64,000 nt of DNA from a bacterium UBP4_UBA6127 (lineage in GTDB: Bacteria; UBP4; UBA4092), in assembly GCA_002428325.1 (NCBI GenBank), contig DIVR01000052.1:11141-75140 (forward strand), read 5' to 3'. Below, piece by piece: positions 16,202 through 25,591 of this stretch; positions within the stretch are counted from its first letter, which is position 1; every line of letters starts with the position of its first letter. The notes beneath the pieces were generated by a model, which was given only the letters and a program-made list of their open reading frames with translations, was not told the DNA's origin and ran no database searches. Both the position numbers and the translations under genes were made by a program.

Positions 16202-18340
16202 TTAAGGCTTAACTGTCAGATTGAAATGGATGATTGGGGAATGTACTTTACTAAAGGTCTCAAATAGGAGACTTATCTGATGGTTCCCCTCCGGCAATGG
16301 GGTTTCTGCCTTATATGTAATGATCCCATTTTTCCAATCATACTCAAATAAAACTTCATTTCCATCAATCTGCATGGATATTGATGACGGGTTTATTTTA
16401 TAAACAGAATCAGAGACTCCATCCTCTAACTGGATTTTGATAAGCTCAATTCCCTTTGGGATATCGCCTGAGGGCTCTAAAAGGACAGCCGAAGGCTGGG
16501 GTTGCGAATACCAGTCAATAATCCCCCTGAAATAGGCATACGATTGTCTTTTCAGATAATCCAAATTACGTAATTGCTCTTCTTCATCGAAACAGTAAAA
16601 ATGAGACCCCTCTCCCAGTATTCCCGGGACTCCCCTCAACCCACGTAATTCGGCATATCCAGAATTCCAATAAGAAAAATAATCTGACATACTTCCCTTA
16701 TCCGGAATATTTAAATATCCAGATATTTTTTGAGTAACAAGATTTGATAAATCCAGGGATTGGGGATTTTCTGCAGGATTTCCATGAAAATATACACACG
16801 CATAATTGGAATAAAAGTCGAAAGAATTGTGATGGATAGAAACAAACAAATCAGATTGGGTCGCATTTGCCAAGGCCGGTCTTTCATCTAAATCCACATC
16901 GATATCGGTTGTTCTACACATATAAACAGTAACATCGGCTTTTTCCAGATACTCCTTAAGGAATAAGGCTACTTGAAGGTTTAATTCATCTTCCCGGGTG
17001 TTAGTTGCACCCCATCGATATTCAGAAAGGTGAGCTAAGCCCCCATGCCCGGCACTGATGGTTATCTTTTTACCTCTCAGGCAGGTTGATTCAGAAGGAA
17101 TGTAATTAATATCCAAGGGAGGCAAATAACGTTTTCTATGGGCCGTATAATTTGTGAAAGTAATTGTCGCAGATGGGTTTCTCATCTGATAAAGAGGAGT
17201 TAATGATTTCTGGTAATATATTTCAGTATCAAAACCATCAAACCCATAATAGACTAAATGACCATATCCTTTTGAATCCATGGCTAGAACAGGTTGATAT
17301 TGAAAGATATTATCGTTTGTCAACGCTACAGGATTGGAAAATAAACCCTGGATATTATTGGAATAATAAATCTCATAGGGACCTTCATTTCCGCCTGTTC
17401 CACCGTTAAAAACCAGGTAAATATATCCACGGGTATCTGCTAATAAATATGTATTATCGAAATCCCCCCTATGATCCATAATCCTTTCAGGAAGGTTCCA
17501 AGCACCTGATTGCCCTTTAATGAGGGAGATCTTTCGTTTTAAGGGGGTATCACATGCATAAGCGATATAGACGACGCCTTTGCCATCTACAGCCAGAGAA
17601 GGTCTCCATGGATGGGATATGGATTTATTTATTATCTCCGGTTCTGACCATAATCCCTGATAATACGTTTGATATATCAGGGTATAATTCCCCTGCTCTC
17701 CTCCCAGATATATCAAATGGAGTTTTCCCTTAGTATCAAACGTAATCGAGGGTGCCCAGCATATGGGCATTTCTTTATTGCTAATATCCTGTTTGGGGCT
17801 CCATTTCCCGTCAGAACAGTTTGAATAATAAAGCTTCCCATCATCATCATGAAAGACCATATGCAAAACATCATGGTTATCAATTGCCGCTGCAGGTCTG
17901 GATTCAGGAGACACACCCTTCTTATCCAGGGTAATACAGGAGGATTCTGACCATTGTCCATTTTTATAAAAAGTATGGAAAATAAAAAGCTTATTCTTCC
18001 GATCCGCTAATCTGGATAAGAAAAGAACATGGATACTGCCTTGGGAATCTGCTTTGACTATTGGCTGATAATCACTGACTAAAGGAGTCTGGGTGATATT
18101 ATCCATCTTCCATTCTGATTGAAGGTTCTGGAATAAAACGATGTCATATTTTTTCCCCGGTATAATTTCATTGCAGGCAACGACCGGGATATCGTCTTTA
18201 GTAATTGCAATGGAAGGAAACTGATCCATCACCTCATTGGAAGTAATTGCCTGGCAAGTCCCCCATCCTGATGCGGCAAGAAGAAATGAGGGGGAAAGTA
18301 AAAATAATATAAATAGGCTCTGTACCAATATCTTTTTCAT
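16202..18340 (-). CDS. Exported N-acetylmuramoyl-L-alanine amidase with N-terminal beta-propeller
   Basis: The 712-residue protein has a signal peptide (residues 1-23), about 350 residues of repeats, an Amidase_3 domain (about 424-612) and a C-terminal Ig-like domain (about 625-712). Amidase_3 is a zinc enzyme that cuts the MurNAc-L-alanine bond of peptidoglycan. The zinc ligands and catalytic Glu are visible: H432 (SAGHGG), E452 (DELNLQVA), H503 or H504 (SIHHNS) and E577 (LGEGSH). The N-terminal part holds seven repeats of the form 'P..A.D..G..H.VY', starting near residues 42, 93, 149, 197, 247, 299 and 350, consistent with a seven-bladed propeller. The propeller may bind glycan or protein; that is inference. 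Confidence 0.88.
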   Translation of the reverse strand: MKKILVQSLFILFLLSPSFLLAASGWGTCQAITSNEVMDQFPSIAITKDDIPVVACNEIIPGKKYDIVLFQNLQSEWKMDNITQTPLVSDYQPIVKADSQGSIHVLFLSRLADRKNKLFIFHTFYKNGQWSESSCITLDKKGVSPESRPAAAIDNHDVLHMVFHDDDGKLYYSNCSDGKWSPKQDISNKEMPICWAPSITFDTKGKLHLIYLGGEQGNYTLIYQTYYQGLWSEPEIINKSISHPWRPSLAVDGKGVVYIAYACDTPLKRKISLIKGQSGAWNLPERIMDHRGDFDNTYLLADTRGYIYLVFNGGTGGNEGPYEIYYSNNIQGLFSNPVALTNDNIFQYQPVLAMDSKGYGHLVYYGFDGFDTEIYYQKSLTPLYQMRNPSATITFTNYTAHRKRYLPPLDINYIPSESTCLRGKKITISAGHGGLAHLSEYRWGATNTREDELNLQVALFLKEYLEKADVTVYMCRTTDIDVDLDERPALANATQSDLFVSIHHNSFDFYSNYACVYFHGNPAENPQSLDLSNLVTQKISGYLNIPDKGSMSDYFSYWNSGYAELRGLRGVPGILGEGSHFYCFDEEEQLRNLDYLKRQSYAYFRGIIDWYSQPQPSAVLLEPSGDIPKGIELIKIQLEDGVSDSVYKINPSSISMQIDGNEVLFEYDWKNGIITYKAETPLPEGNHQISLLFETFSKVHSPIIHFNLTVKP

Positions 18341-18406
18341 TTATTATTCCTCTAAAATGAATTGCTAGACACAAAGCATTATACGACAACTATCTGCCAA
18401 AAGAAA

Positions 18407-18435
18407 ACGCCTTCGGGAATGAATCCCGGAGGCGT
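18407..18435 (-). terminator. Intrinsic terminator of sdhCDAB
   Basis: A 12-bp GC-rich stem with one G-U pair (18407-18418 with 18424-18435) and a five-base loop is followed on the minus strand by TTTTCTT. It lies 27 bases after the sdhB stop. Confidence 0.85.
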
Positions 18436-18462
18436 CAGGTATAAACAGTATTCTTGAATAAA

Positions 18463-19161
18463 TTACATTTTATTAAACATAATCTCTTTTTTAACTTTAC
18501 CGATAGCGCGTGTAATGTTAATGTCCCTGGGACAAGCTTCCACACAGTTGAATATCGTCCGACATCGCCAGACACCCATCTGTTTGTCAGCAATATCTAA
18601 ACGTTCATCAGTGGCCTGATCACGGGTATCAAAGATGAAACGATATGCAGCAACAAGCGCGGCAGGCCCCAGATACTGGCCATTGGCCCAGAAAGAGGGA
18701 CAAGAGGTTGTACAGGATGCACAAAGAATACACTTTGTAGCTTCTTCATATTTATCCACTTCGGCCTGTGATTGCTTTCTTTCCCGGGTACCGGGTTCAT
18801 CATTGTTGATAAGGAATGGTTTTACCGAACGATATTTCGCAAAGAATGGTTCCATATCAACAATTAAATCTTTTATGACCTTCAATCCAAGAAGTGGCTC
18901 AATAAGAATAGGCTGTTTTAAATCCTTGATCAGAACTTTGCAGGCAAGCCGATTCTTTCCATTAATTCTCATGGCATCTGAACCACAGACTCCATGAGCA
19001 CAGGAACGGCGGTAGGAAAGAGTTCCATCTATTTTCCATTTGACTGCATTGAGTCCGTCCAAAGCCCGGTCCGTTGGTTCAAGTTCAACCTCATAAGTCT
19101 CATAATGAGGTTCCTTGTCCACTTCGGGATTATATCTTTTGATTTTAAATTTAACGTTCAC
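18463..19161 (-). CDS. sdhB: Succinate dehydrogenase/fumarate reductase iron-sulfur subunit
   Basis: SdhB carries the electron relay between the flavoprotein and the membrane quinone site. The 232-residue protein has the [2Fe-2S] motif SCAHGVCGSD with a distant C (RLAC); the third ligand position is Asp, as in E. coli SdhB, rather than Cys. The [4Fe-4S] and [3Fe-4S] motifs are CILCASCTTSCP and CRTIFNCVEACP. It is the last gene of sdhCDAB, starting 26 bases after the sdhA stop, and is followed by a strong terminator. Confidence 0.96.
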   Translation of the reverse strand: MNVKFKIKRYNPEVDKEPHYETYEVELEPTDRALDGLNAVKWKIDGTLSYRRSCAHGVCGSDAMRINGKNRLACKVLIKDLKQPILIEPLLGLKVIKDLIVDMEPFFAKYRSVKPFLINNDEPGTRERKQSQAEVDKYEEATKCILCASCTTSCPSFWANGQYLGPAALVAAYRFIFDTRDQATDERLDIADKQMGVWRCRTIFNCVEACPRDINITRAIGKVKKEIMFNKM

Positions 19162-19187
19162 AGATATACTCCGTTCAAAAATATTTT

Positions 19188-20915
19188 TTAATATTTACGT
19201 TCTTTTGGTTGGAATCGTGAGATAACAACAGGTTTATATTTCAATTCAATTCCCTTGTCATTCTTAAATGCCAGTGTGTGTTTGAGGAAATTGATATCAT
19301 CCCGTTTAGGATAATCTTCACGATAATGGGCTCCTCTGGATTCTTTTCGATTCAACGCGCTGGTAACGGTAACTTCGGCCAGTTGAATCAGGTTTTCCAT
19401 TTCAATGGCTTCCAGAAGGTCTGAATTATATTGAGTCCCCTTATCCTGAATCGAAATGTTGGCAAATCGAGTTTTAATTTCTTGCATTTTTTTCAGCATA
19501 CGAGTAAGGGTCTCTTCAGTACGGAACACACCTGAATCCTCCATCATGGCTTCCTGCATGTCGGCACGAACAGCTCCGACTGTTTCCTTGCCGGTTGCTG
19601 AAATGAATCGTGTAACCATATCACGGCTGCGTTTTTCAGCATTTTCCGGCAAGGCAGACCAATCAGTATTTTTCACATATTTGGCCATGTGGCGACCGCC
19701 ACGACGTCCAAATACAAGAATATCCACCAGAGAGTTAGTTCCCAAACGATTAGCTCCATGGACAGAAACACAAGCGCATTCACCTGCTGCATAGAATCCC
19801 GGAACAGGAGTATTTTGTTCATCCCGTACAACCCTGGAATCCACATCGGTTGGAATTCCGCCCATTTCATAATGCGCTGTCGGTTGAATTGGAATCGGCT
19901 GGGTAGCCGGATCAACTCCCAGATAAACTCTGACAAATTCAGTAATATCGGGTAGTTTTTTATCCAGTACTTCTTTACCCAGATGGGTCAAATCAAGATA
20001 GACATAATCTTTTCCTTCGATACCTCTTCCAGCACGAACTTCAAGGTGAATGCAGCGGGAGCAGATATCTCTTGGAGAAAGGTCTTTCATTGTCGGAGAA
20101 TAACGTTCCATGAAACGTTCGCCATCTTTATTACGAAGGATACCCCCTTCACCACGAGCCGCTTCACTTAACAGAATCCCCATTTTATATATTCCTGTTG
20201 GGTGAAACTGGAAAAATTCCATATCTTCCAGGGGAATGCCCTGATTATAGGCAATCGACATCCCATCACCGGTCAACGCATGAGCATTGCTGGTGATCTT
20301 GAACATTCGTCCCGATCCCCCAGTGGCAAACATGACCGCTTTGGTATGGAATGAGTGGATTTCTCCGGTCGCCAGGCAGATAGCCACCACACCGCAGCAG
20401 ACATCATTATTCATTATCAAATCAAGAACATGATATTCATCATAAAATTTAACATTCTGTTTGATACACTGTTGATACAGTGTTTGCAGAATCATGTGTC
20501 CGGTACGGTCTGCGGCAAAACAAGACCGCATGACAGGCCCTTCACCAAAATTACGAGTGTGGCCACCAAATCGGCGCTGGTCGATTTTACCTTCCGGGGT
20601 CCGGTTAAAGGGAAGCCCTAAATGTTCCAGTTGGATAACCGTTTCAACGGCTTCCTGGCACATGATTTCAGCGGCATCCTGGTCTGTCAGGTAGTCGCCG
20701 CCTTTACAGGTATCAAACATATGCCATTCCCAGGAATCCTCTTCTTTATTTCCGAGAGCGGCGCCAATACCGCCTTGAGCCGCACCCGTATGAGAACGGG
20801 TTGGATATAGCTTGCTGATAACCGCGATTTTTGCGCCATCCATGGAAGCTTCCAGAGCTGCAAAAAGTCCTGCTCCTCCGGCTCCTACGATGACGGCATC
20901 AAATTTATGGACCAC
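19188..20915 (-). CDS. sdhA: Succinate dehydrogenase/fumarate reductase flavoprotein subunit
   Basis: SdhA oxidises succinate to fumarate with covalently bound FAD. The 575-residue protein shows the FAD-binding VIVGAGGAGL (residues 9-18), the covalent FAD histidine H42 in TRSHTGAAQGG, the substrate-binding HPTGIY region, ARGEGG, and the C-terminal HGANRLGTNSLVD and RGAHYREDYP motifs. Length and subunit order (C-D-A-B) fit an E. coli-like succinate:quinone reductase. Succinate dehydrogenase and fumarate reductase cannot be told apart by sequence alone, but two small separate anchors favour SDH. Confidence 0.97.
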   Translation of the reverse strand: MVHKFDAVIVGAGGAGLFAALEASMDGAKIAVISKLYPTRSHTGAAQGGIGAALGNKEEDSWEWHMFDTCKGGDYLTDQDAAEIMCQEAVETVIQLEHLGLPFNRTPEGKIDQRRFGGHTRNFGEGPVMRSCFAADRTGHMILQTLYQQCIKQNVKFYDEYHVLDLIMNNDVCCGVVAICLATGEIHSFHTKAVMFATGGSGRMFKITSNAHALTGDGMSIAYNQGIPLEDMEFFQFHPTGIYKMGILLSEAARGEGGILRNKDGERFMERYSPTMKDLSPRDICSRCIHLEVRAGRGIEGKDYVYLDLTHLGKEVLDKKLPDITEFVRVYLGVDPATQPIPIQPTAHYEMGGIPTDVDSRVVRDEQNTPVPGFYAAGECACVSVHGANRLGTNSLVDILVFGRRGGRHMAKYVKNTDWSALPENAEKRSRDMVTRFISATGKETVGAVRADMQEAMMEDSGVFRTEETLTRMLKKMQEIKTRFANISIQDKGTQYNSDLLEAIEMENLIQLAEVTVTSALNRKESRGAHYREDYPKRDDINFLKHTLAFKNDKGIELKYKPVVISRFQPKERKY

Positions 20916-20954
20916 AGTAATGAACTCCTTATCTAAGGTATTTATATTGTCCGG

Positions 20955-21347
20955 TTAAAATGACTGAAGCTGGGGAGTAAACGTCAGAATACCCACCATC
21001 CCATAAATTAACAGGGTCAGAGAAATCGTATAAAGAACTGAAAGAGCTAAAACTCTCAGTCCCTGATGATGAATATAATCATCCACCACATATCGCACAC
21101 CATTCATGCCATGAATCATGGCTAAAAACAGTAAAATAATGTCATAGGTACGCCAGATTGGAGATGAAAACCGAGCCGCTACCCATGCGTAGTCAATGGT
21201 CTGGCTGTCCCTGAATATGTGCATGATGGCAAAGTGGGTAACAGCCATCAGAAGTAACACAATTCCAGAAATTCGCATAAAATACCATGCCAGAAGTTCC
21301 ATGCTTCCGTTTGGCTGGGTTCGCGAACCATAAAGATTTCGTGCCAT
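20955..21347 (-). CDS. sdhD: Succinate dehydrogenase hydrophobic membrane anchor SdhD
   Basis: The protein has three hydrophobic helices and, with SdhC, holds heme b and the quinone site. Conserved spots are MELLAWYFMRISGIVLLLMA near the N-terminus, a His in helix I-II (THFAIMHIF), and HGMNGVRYVVDDY, the typical anchor motif. I place the start at ATG 21345-21347 (130 residues) because AAAGGAAGGAACT lies just upstream. An in-frame ATG at 21366-21368 would add seven residues (MRKKEGT) but has no binding site and begins three bases after the sdhC stop; the extra residues look like the translated ribosome-binding site. Confidence 0.88.
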   Translation of the reverse strand: MARNLYGSRTQPNGSMELLAWYFMRISGIVLLLMAVTHFAIMHIFRDSQTIDYAWVAARFSSPIWRTYDIILLFLAMIHGMNGVRYVVDDYIHHQGLRVLALSVLYTISLTLLIYGMVGILTFTPQLQSF

Positions 21348-21371
21348 AGTTCCTTCCTTTTTTCTCATCAG

Positions 21372-21740
21372 TTATTTACTAATAATTGGCGATAACATAA
21401 TATAGGCGGCCGGAAGCGCCATTCCAGCAAACACCAGCATCTGGACCCAGAACATCTGACGATGATAAACCATCAAATTATCAAAAAAGTCCATTAGAAC
21501 AATCCGTGTCCCATTCAAAGCATGAAACAATACAGTCATTCCCAATGCAAATTCCATTAATCGGAAAAAATCATTGTGATATAACGCTAAAGCCTTATTA
21601 TATGCTTCAGGGCTATATCCCATCATTGACATCTCCAGAATGTGAATCAAAAGGAAAAAGAAAACTCCCAGTCCCGTAAAGCGATGCAAGGCCCAGGCCA
21701 ACATGCCTTCTCTTCCTTTGTACCGGATTTCTTCAAACAT
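21372..21740 (-). CDS. sdhC: Succinate dehydrogenase cytochrome b subunit SdhC
   Basis: The 122-residue membrane protein has three hydrophobic helices. WALHRFTGLGVFFFLLIHIL (from about residue 16) is the conserved first helix with the quinone-site Arg and Ser/Thr and a His, and FHALNGTRIVLMDF (about residue 72) carries the expected His for heme b. It is the first gene of sdhCDAB, with a GGGGG ribosome-binding site before the ATG and a promoter about 80 bases upstream. Confidence 0.92.
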   Translation of the reverse strand: MFEEIRYKGREGMLAWALHRFTGLGVFFFLLIHILEMSMMGYSPEAYNKALALYHNDFFRLMEFALGMTVLFHALNGTRIVLMDFFDNLMVYHRQMFWVQMLVFAGMALPAAYIMLSPIISK

Positions 21741-21822
21741 AGAACCCCCTTCATTGAAGTGAATAATATTAATATAAATAACCGATTCTTAACGTTGGAA
21801 TAATTTCGGAGTGATTACTATT

Positions 21823-21851
21823 ATTCTAGAAAATCCACAGATTAAAGTCAA
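21823..21851 (-). promoter_or_regulatory. Sigma70-type promoter for sdhCDAB
   Basis: On the minus strand TTGACT (21846-21851) and TAGAAT (21823-21828) are separated by exactly 17 bases; each box matches five of six consensus bases. The -10 lies about 80 bases upstream of the sdhC start, leaving a leader of about 75 bases. Confidence 0.6.
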
Positions 21852-21920
21852 TCAAATCTGCTTTAAATATTTCAGTTAACAATATTAGTTAACTTGTCAA
21901 ACTATTTTAGGCTTCATCAC

Positions 21921-21963
21921 GGGTTCAGACCCAGGCTGAAGATAACAGCCTGGGTCTGAATCC
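21921..21963. repeat. Intergenic palindrome (GACCCAGGCTG family)
   Basis: TTCAGACCCAGGCTG (21924-21938) and its reverse complement (21946-21960) form a 15-bp perfect stem with a seven-base loop, extended by GG/CC and a G-U pair to 21921-21963. The core GACCCAGGCTG is repeated at 38831-38859. It lies 75 bases after the pilT stop, so it may act as a transcript end. There is no T-run. Confidence 0.8.
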
Positions 21964-21985
21964 AGAGGATAACGCTAATCATTTA

Positions 21986-22023
21986 GAAATGGCACAGATT
22001 GAGCTATTTATTATTGCCATTTC
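21986..22023 (-). other. Weak hairpin just after pilT
   Basis: GAAATGGCA (21986-21994) pairs with TGCCATTTC (22015-22023) around a 20-base loop, starting 15 bases after the pilT stop. It has no clear T-run. It may help end the minus-strand transcript. The rest of the 297-base gap holds the sdh promoter and the palindrome at 21921-21963. Confidence 0.35.
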
Positions 22024-22037
22024 AATGAATTATCCAG

Positions 22038-23147
22038 CTATTTTCTTTGGAAAAAACGTTTGGGAACAGGCGGTGATTCAGAAAGATTTTTGTCCTGCAT
22101 ATTAAATTGGACAAACAGGCTGGGGTCCATTGCCCGAGAAACAGCCTCTTCGGCAGAAATAACCCCCCGGGTCATGAGATCCAGTAAAGAAGCGTCCATG
22201 GTGTTCATTCCATAGGTGGCCCCAGATTGCAACATAGACATTATCTGCTCAGTTTTTTGGGTTCGAATGACATTTCTAACCGCGGTTGTCGCTATTAGTA
22301 CTTCCATGGCTAACGCTCTGCCGCCACCTATTTTGGGAATCAATTGCTGAGCTAAGATTCCTTCCAGACAGGCAGCTAACTGAATTCGAATCTGTTCTTG
22401 CTGATTGGGAGGAAAAACATCGATAATGCGGTCAATGGTTTGAGAAGTATTCGGGGTATGCAAGGTAGCTAAGACTAAATGACCGGTTTCAGCAGCCGTA
22501 ATCGCCGTGCTGATAGTTTCCAAATCCCTCATTTCCCCAATACAGACAACATCAGGGTCTTGTCGGAGGACATGTCTCAACGCCGCATTAAAAGAGCGGG
22601 TATCGCTACCGACTTCCCTCTGTTTAACAATTCCCTTCTTGTGGGAAAGAACATATTCAATAGGATCTTCTACCGTAATAATCAAACAGTTTCTCTCTGA
22701 ACAAATTAAATCAAGCATGGAGGCCAGTGTGGTGGTTTTTCCCATACCTGTAGGGCCTGTTACCAAAATAAAGCCACTGGTTTTCCGCGCCAGAGAAGCA
22801 ACCACCGGAGGAAGACCTAGTTCCTCAATAGTACGAATACTCCTGGGGATGGTTCTGAAAGCCGCCTCAACACCACCCTTTTGCCGATGAATATTACATC
22901 GAAATCGACCCAGATCTTCATACTCTATTGAAAGATCCAATTCCATGGTTTCTTCAAACTTAGCTTTTTGCTCATCATTGAGAATGGAATAAATCATTTG
23001 AATATTATCGTTTTGAGTCAATCGGGTCTCAATGGCAGGAATCAATTTTCCATCAACCCGGATCATAGGAGGAGCTCCAGCCGTCAAATGGAGATCGGAC
23101 CCCCCCATAGCTAGCACTTGTTCAAAAAGCGCTTTCAGGCTAAACAT
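22038..23147 (-). CDS. pilT: Type IV pilus retraction ATPase PilT
   Basis: PilT is the hexameric ATPase that retracts type IV pili. The 369-residue protein begins with the family motif GSDLHLTAGAPPMIRVDGK (from residue 16). Walker A is GPTGMGKT (residues 131-138), the Asp box and Walker B region include QDPDVVCIGEMRD, and the His box is TAAETGHLVLATLHT. The C-terminal part carries the conserved LLDLMTRGVISAEEAVSRA. No other pilus gene is in the window, so pilT is separate from its pilin and assembly genes. Its ATG follows the TAA of the upstream glycosyltransferase with no gap (TAAATG), implying coupled expression of two unrelated functions. Confidence 0.95.
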   Translation of the reverse strand: MFSLKALFEQVLAMGGSDLHLTAGAPPMIRVDGKLIPAIETRLTQNDNIQMIYSILNDEQKAKFEETMELDLSIEYEDLGRFRCNIHRQKGGVEAAFRTIPRSIRTIEELGLPPVVASLARKTSGFILVTGPTGMGKTTTLASMLDLICSERNCLIITVEDPIEYVLSHKKGIVKQREVGSDTRSFNAALRHVLRQDPDVVCIGEMRDLETISTAITAAETGHLVLATLHTPNTSQTIDRIIDVFPPNQQEQIRIQLAACLEGILAQQLIPKIGGGRALAMEVLIATTAVRNVIRTQKTEQIMSMLQSGATYGMNTMDASLLDLMTRGVISAEEAVSRAMDPSLFVQFNMQDKNLSESPPVPKRFFQRK

Positions 23148-24332
23148 TTATGAATCCACCTCCGTAATCATATTGGTTTCATTCGGGATACCCGAATCGA
23201 TAAATCCTTTATCAAATAAACGGAGAGTCGCTTCCACGATATTTCGGCTTGAATTTCTGATTACAATATTCTCAATATTCATTTTCAGTTGATTCATCTG
23301 GGTGGGGTCGCTCAAAAGAGAGTTGATGATTGCGGGAAGGTCTTCTTCAAAATCAATCCTAAGGGCTGCCTTTTCACTTACCAGGTATTGGGAATTATTT
23401 TCTTCCTGACCCGGCAAGGGATGGATAATAAGCATCGGTAAACCCTTGACCAGTGCTTCGGAACTTGTCACCCCACCCGGTTTAGTGATCAATATATCAC
23501 TGACAGACATAAATTCATGGACATTATTCACAAATCCAAAGATATGCAAAGGTAAACCTGATTCTTCCTTTAACATCGATAAGGATCGCCTCAGACGAGT
23601 GTTATGGCCCGTAATGACAACTATCTGGTAGGGACAGTTGATATTCTTGAATTCCTTGACGATATCTTCAAAAGGCCCCAGTCCCTGGCTTCCCCCCATC
23701 AATAAAATAACCGGTAATGAAGCATCCAACCCCAGTCTATTCCGAATATCTGTTTTCTCGGCCTCGGAGTGTTGGACTTCAAATTCAGGATTGACGGGGA
23801 TTCCCAGAATATTTATGCGTGAGGATTCAATCCCATGAGCTGCCAGGTCATCTTTGCAAATCTGGGAGGGTACCGTGTATAAATCCACCTCTGGATGAAC
23901 CCAGTAGGCATTGGCAATATAGTCGGTTACAACAGCAACAATGGGAACAGATAAAGCATTTTCCTTTTTCAGAGAACAGGCTACTTCACAGGGAAATGCC
24001 TGCGTTGAGATAATGACATCAGGTTTGACTTCCCTGAGGATTTCCTTGAATTTCATGGAAGCCTGGTGAGTCACTAGATTTCTCAATTTGCGGATTCTTA
24101 CTACAAATTTATCATTATCATAGAGATAATCCCACAATTCAGGAGTTGTTTTTAGAATCCCCATGTAAGTGGTATTGATCATTTGTTCTAATAATGGATT
24201 TTTTATAAATTCAAAGAAATTCTGGTTAATAACTTGATGTTCCGGAGCATAACAATGAAAAGCCTTCTCAATGGCTCGAGCTGCATGTTGATGTCCAGAT
24301 CGTTTTGATATAGATAAAATTAATACTTTCAT
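23148..24332 (-). CDS. UgtP/MGDG-synthase-like diacylglycerol glycosyltransferase
   Basis: The 394-residue protein resembles GT28 enzymes of the UgtP (YpfP) and monogalactosyldiacylglycerol synthase type, which transfer glucose or galactose from UDP-sugar to diacylglycerol at the membrane surface. The N-terminal MGDG_synth region starts with LILSISKRSGHQHAARAIE; the C-terminal GT-B half carries LLMGGSQGLGPFEDIV (about residue 213), FGFVNNVHEFMSVSDILITK and PGGVTSSEALVKGLPMLII, the UDP-binding block. A C-terminal tail is unremarkable. It sits between nadA and pilT and touches pilT directly. A role in MurG-like lipid II synthesis is unlikely, because the N-terminus is not MurG-like. Confidence 0.85.
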   Translation of the reverse strand: MKVLILSISKRSGHQHAARAIEKAFHCYAPEHQVINQNFFEFIKNPLLEQMINTTYMGILKTTPELWDYLYDNDKFVVRIRKLRNLVTHQASMKFKEILREVKPDVIISTQAFPCEVACSLKKENALSVPIVAVVTDYIANAYWVHPEVDLYTVPSQICKDDLAAHGIESSRINILGIPVNPEFEVQHSEAEKTDIRNRLGLDASLPVILLMGGSQGLGPFEDIVKEFKNINCPYQIVVITGHNTRLRRSLSMLKEESGLPLHIFGFVNNVHEFMSVSDILITKPGGVTSSEALVKGLPMLIIHPLPGQEENNSQYLVSEKAALRIDFEEDLPAIINSLLSDPTQMNQLKMNIENIVIRNSSRNIVEATLRLFDKGFIDSGIPNETNMITEVDS

Positions 24333-24451
24333 ATCTTTAGCGGTATCCCCTTACTGCCGTTCCAATCGTATCATACCCGATTATACCCCGCAATAATATT
24401 ATCACTGTAGGTGGTTTCAATTCTATTGAATAGAATAGGTCTTAATCGTGA

Positions 24452-25591
24452 TTATTTGAGTTCCAACATTCTATTTAAAGCGATTTTCGCCCATTGCTTT
24501 ATTTCATTGGGTACCCTGACTTGATTAACCACCCTACCCTGGACTAATTCCTCTAAAACCCAACAAAGGTAAGCCGGATGTATCTGAAACATAGTAGCAC
24601 AAGGACAAATCATCGGATCTAGACAAAAAATCAATTTATCAGGCATTTCATTTACCAGCCGATTCACCAGATTGATTTCAGTTCCAACTGCCCATTTTGA
24701 GCCAGGTGCAGATTCTCGTATCCGTTTGCAAATAAATTCGGTGGAACCATATTCATCCGCGGCCTGAACAACATCCAATGAACATTCAGGATGAACTATA
24801 ACTTTGATATCGGGATAGGCCTCACGGGCCTTTTGAATCTGAGCGATATTAAATCGTGCATGAACAGAACAATACCCTTTCCAGAGGAGTATTTGTTTTT
24901 TTATAAGTTCTTCACATAAATGCCCCCCCATTTTTAATGAGGGATCCCAGACAACCATTGCCTCTAAAGGTATTCCAAGATTAAAGGCAGTGATTCGACC
25001 GAGATGCTGATCAGGGAAAAATAAGACTCGTTTGGATTGTTTCAATGCCCAGTCAACAACTCTGGGAGCATTGGAGGAGGTACAGACAATTCCACCCTGT
25101 TTTCCAACAAAAGCCTTTAAATCAGCAGCTGAATTGATATAGGTAACCGGTATCGCATCATTGATTCCTGCCTCATTCAATTCATCCCAACATCTTTCCA
25201 CTTGAGTAATGTTTGCCATATCTGCCATGGAGCAACCGGCTGACATATTGGGCAAAATGACGATTTGTTCATCAGTAGAAAGAATATCTGCTGATTCAGC
25301 CATAAAATGAACACCACAGAAAACTATGTATTTTACATCTTTTCTTTGAGCAGCTTCCTGAGAAAGCTTTAAAGAATCTCCCTGAAAATCAGCATGCTGG
25401 ATAATTTCATCTCTTTGATAATGATGTCCTAATATCACCAGTGAATTCCCCAAACTCTGACGGGCTTTTTGAATCCTCGAAGATAATTCCTCATCAGACA
25501 TCTTTCTATATAAATCAGGGATTACTGAATCTTTATAAATTTTATAATCTTCATTACAGCTATCGCTTGGGATCAGACTTTTCATTTTCAT
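24452..25591 (-). CDS. nadA: Quinolinate synthase A
   Basis: NadA condenses iminoaspartate with dihydroxyacetone phosphate to quinolinate in de novo NAD synthesis, using a [4Fe-4S] cluster. The 379-residue protein has ILGHHYQRDEIIQHADFQGD, the three cluster-ligand contexts (FCGVHFMAESADIL, GGIVCTSSNAPRVV, DPMICPCATMF) and the HPECSLDVV motif. The first 50 residues form an extension upstream of the SLVILGHHYQ core. nadB and nadC are not in the window. A short palindrome (24420-24436) follows the stop. The gene is divergent from the GGT-like gene across about 80 bases. Confidence 0.95.
   Translation of the reverse strand: MKMKSLIPSDSCNEDYKIYKDSVIPDLYRKMSDEELSSRIQKARQSLGNSLVILGHHYQRDEIIQHADFQGDSLKLSQEAAQRKDVKYIVFCGVHFMAESADILSTDEQIVILPNMSAGCSMADMANITQVERCWDELNEAGINDAIPVTYINSAADLKAFVGKQGGIVCTSSNAPRVVDWALKQSKRVLFFPDQHLGRITAFNLGIPLEAMVVWDPSLKMGGHLCEELIKKQILLWKGYCSVHARFNIAQIQKAREAYPDIKVIVHPECSLDVVQAADEYGSTEFICKRIRESAPGSKWAVGTEINLVNRLVNEMPDKLIFCLDPMICPCATMFQIHPAYLCWVLEELVQGRVVNQVRVPNEIKQWAKIALNRMLELK

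Noticed and set aside
18635..18997. Plus-strand open frame opposite sdhB
   Set aside because: The iron-sulfur subunit on the minus strand explains the region fully.
18500..19100. Asp in place of a cluster Cys in SdhB as a broken [2Fe-2S] site
   Set aside because: E. coli SdhB has the same Asp ligand, so this is a normal variant.
21366..21368. Longer sdhD start giving seven extra residues
   Set aside because: No binding site precedes it, and the extra codons coincide with the strong site of the downstream ATG.
21992..22010. Possible sigma-54 promoter near TGGCAC
   Set aside because: The TGGCAC is not followed by TTGC at the required spacing (only TTGAG three bases on), and it points away from a gene.
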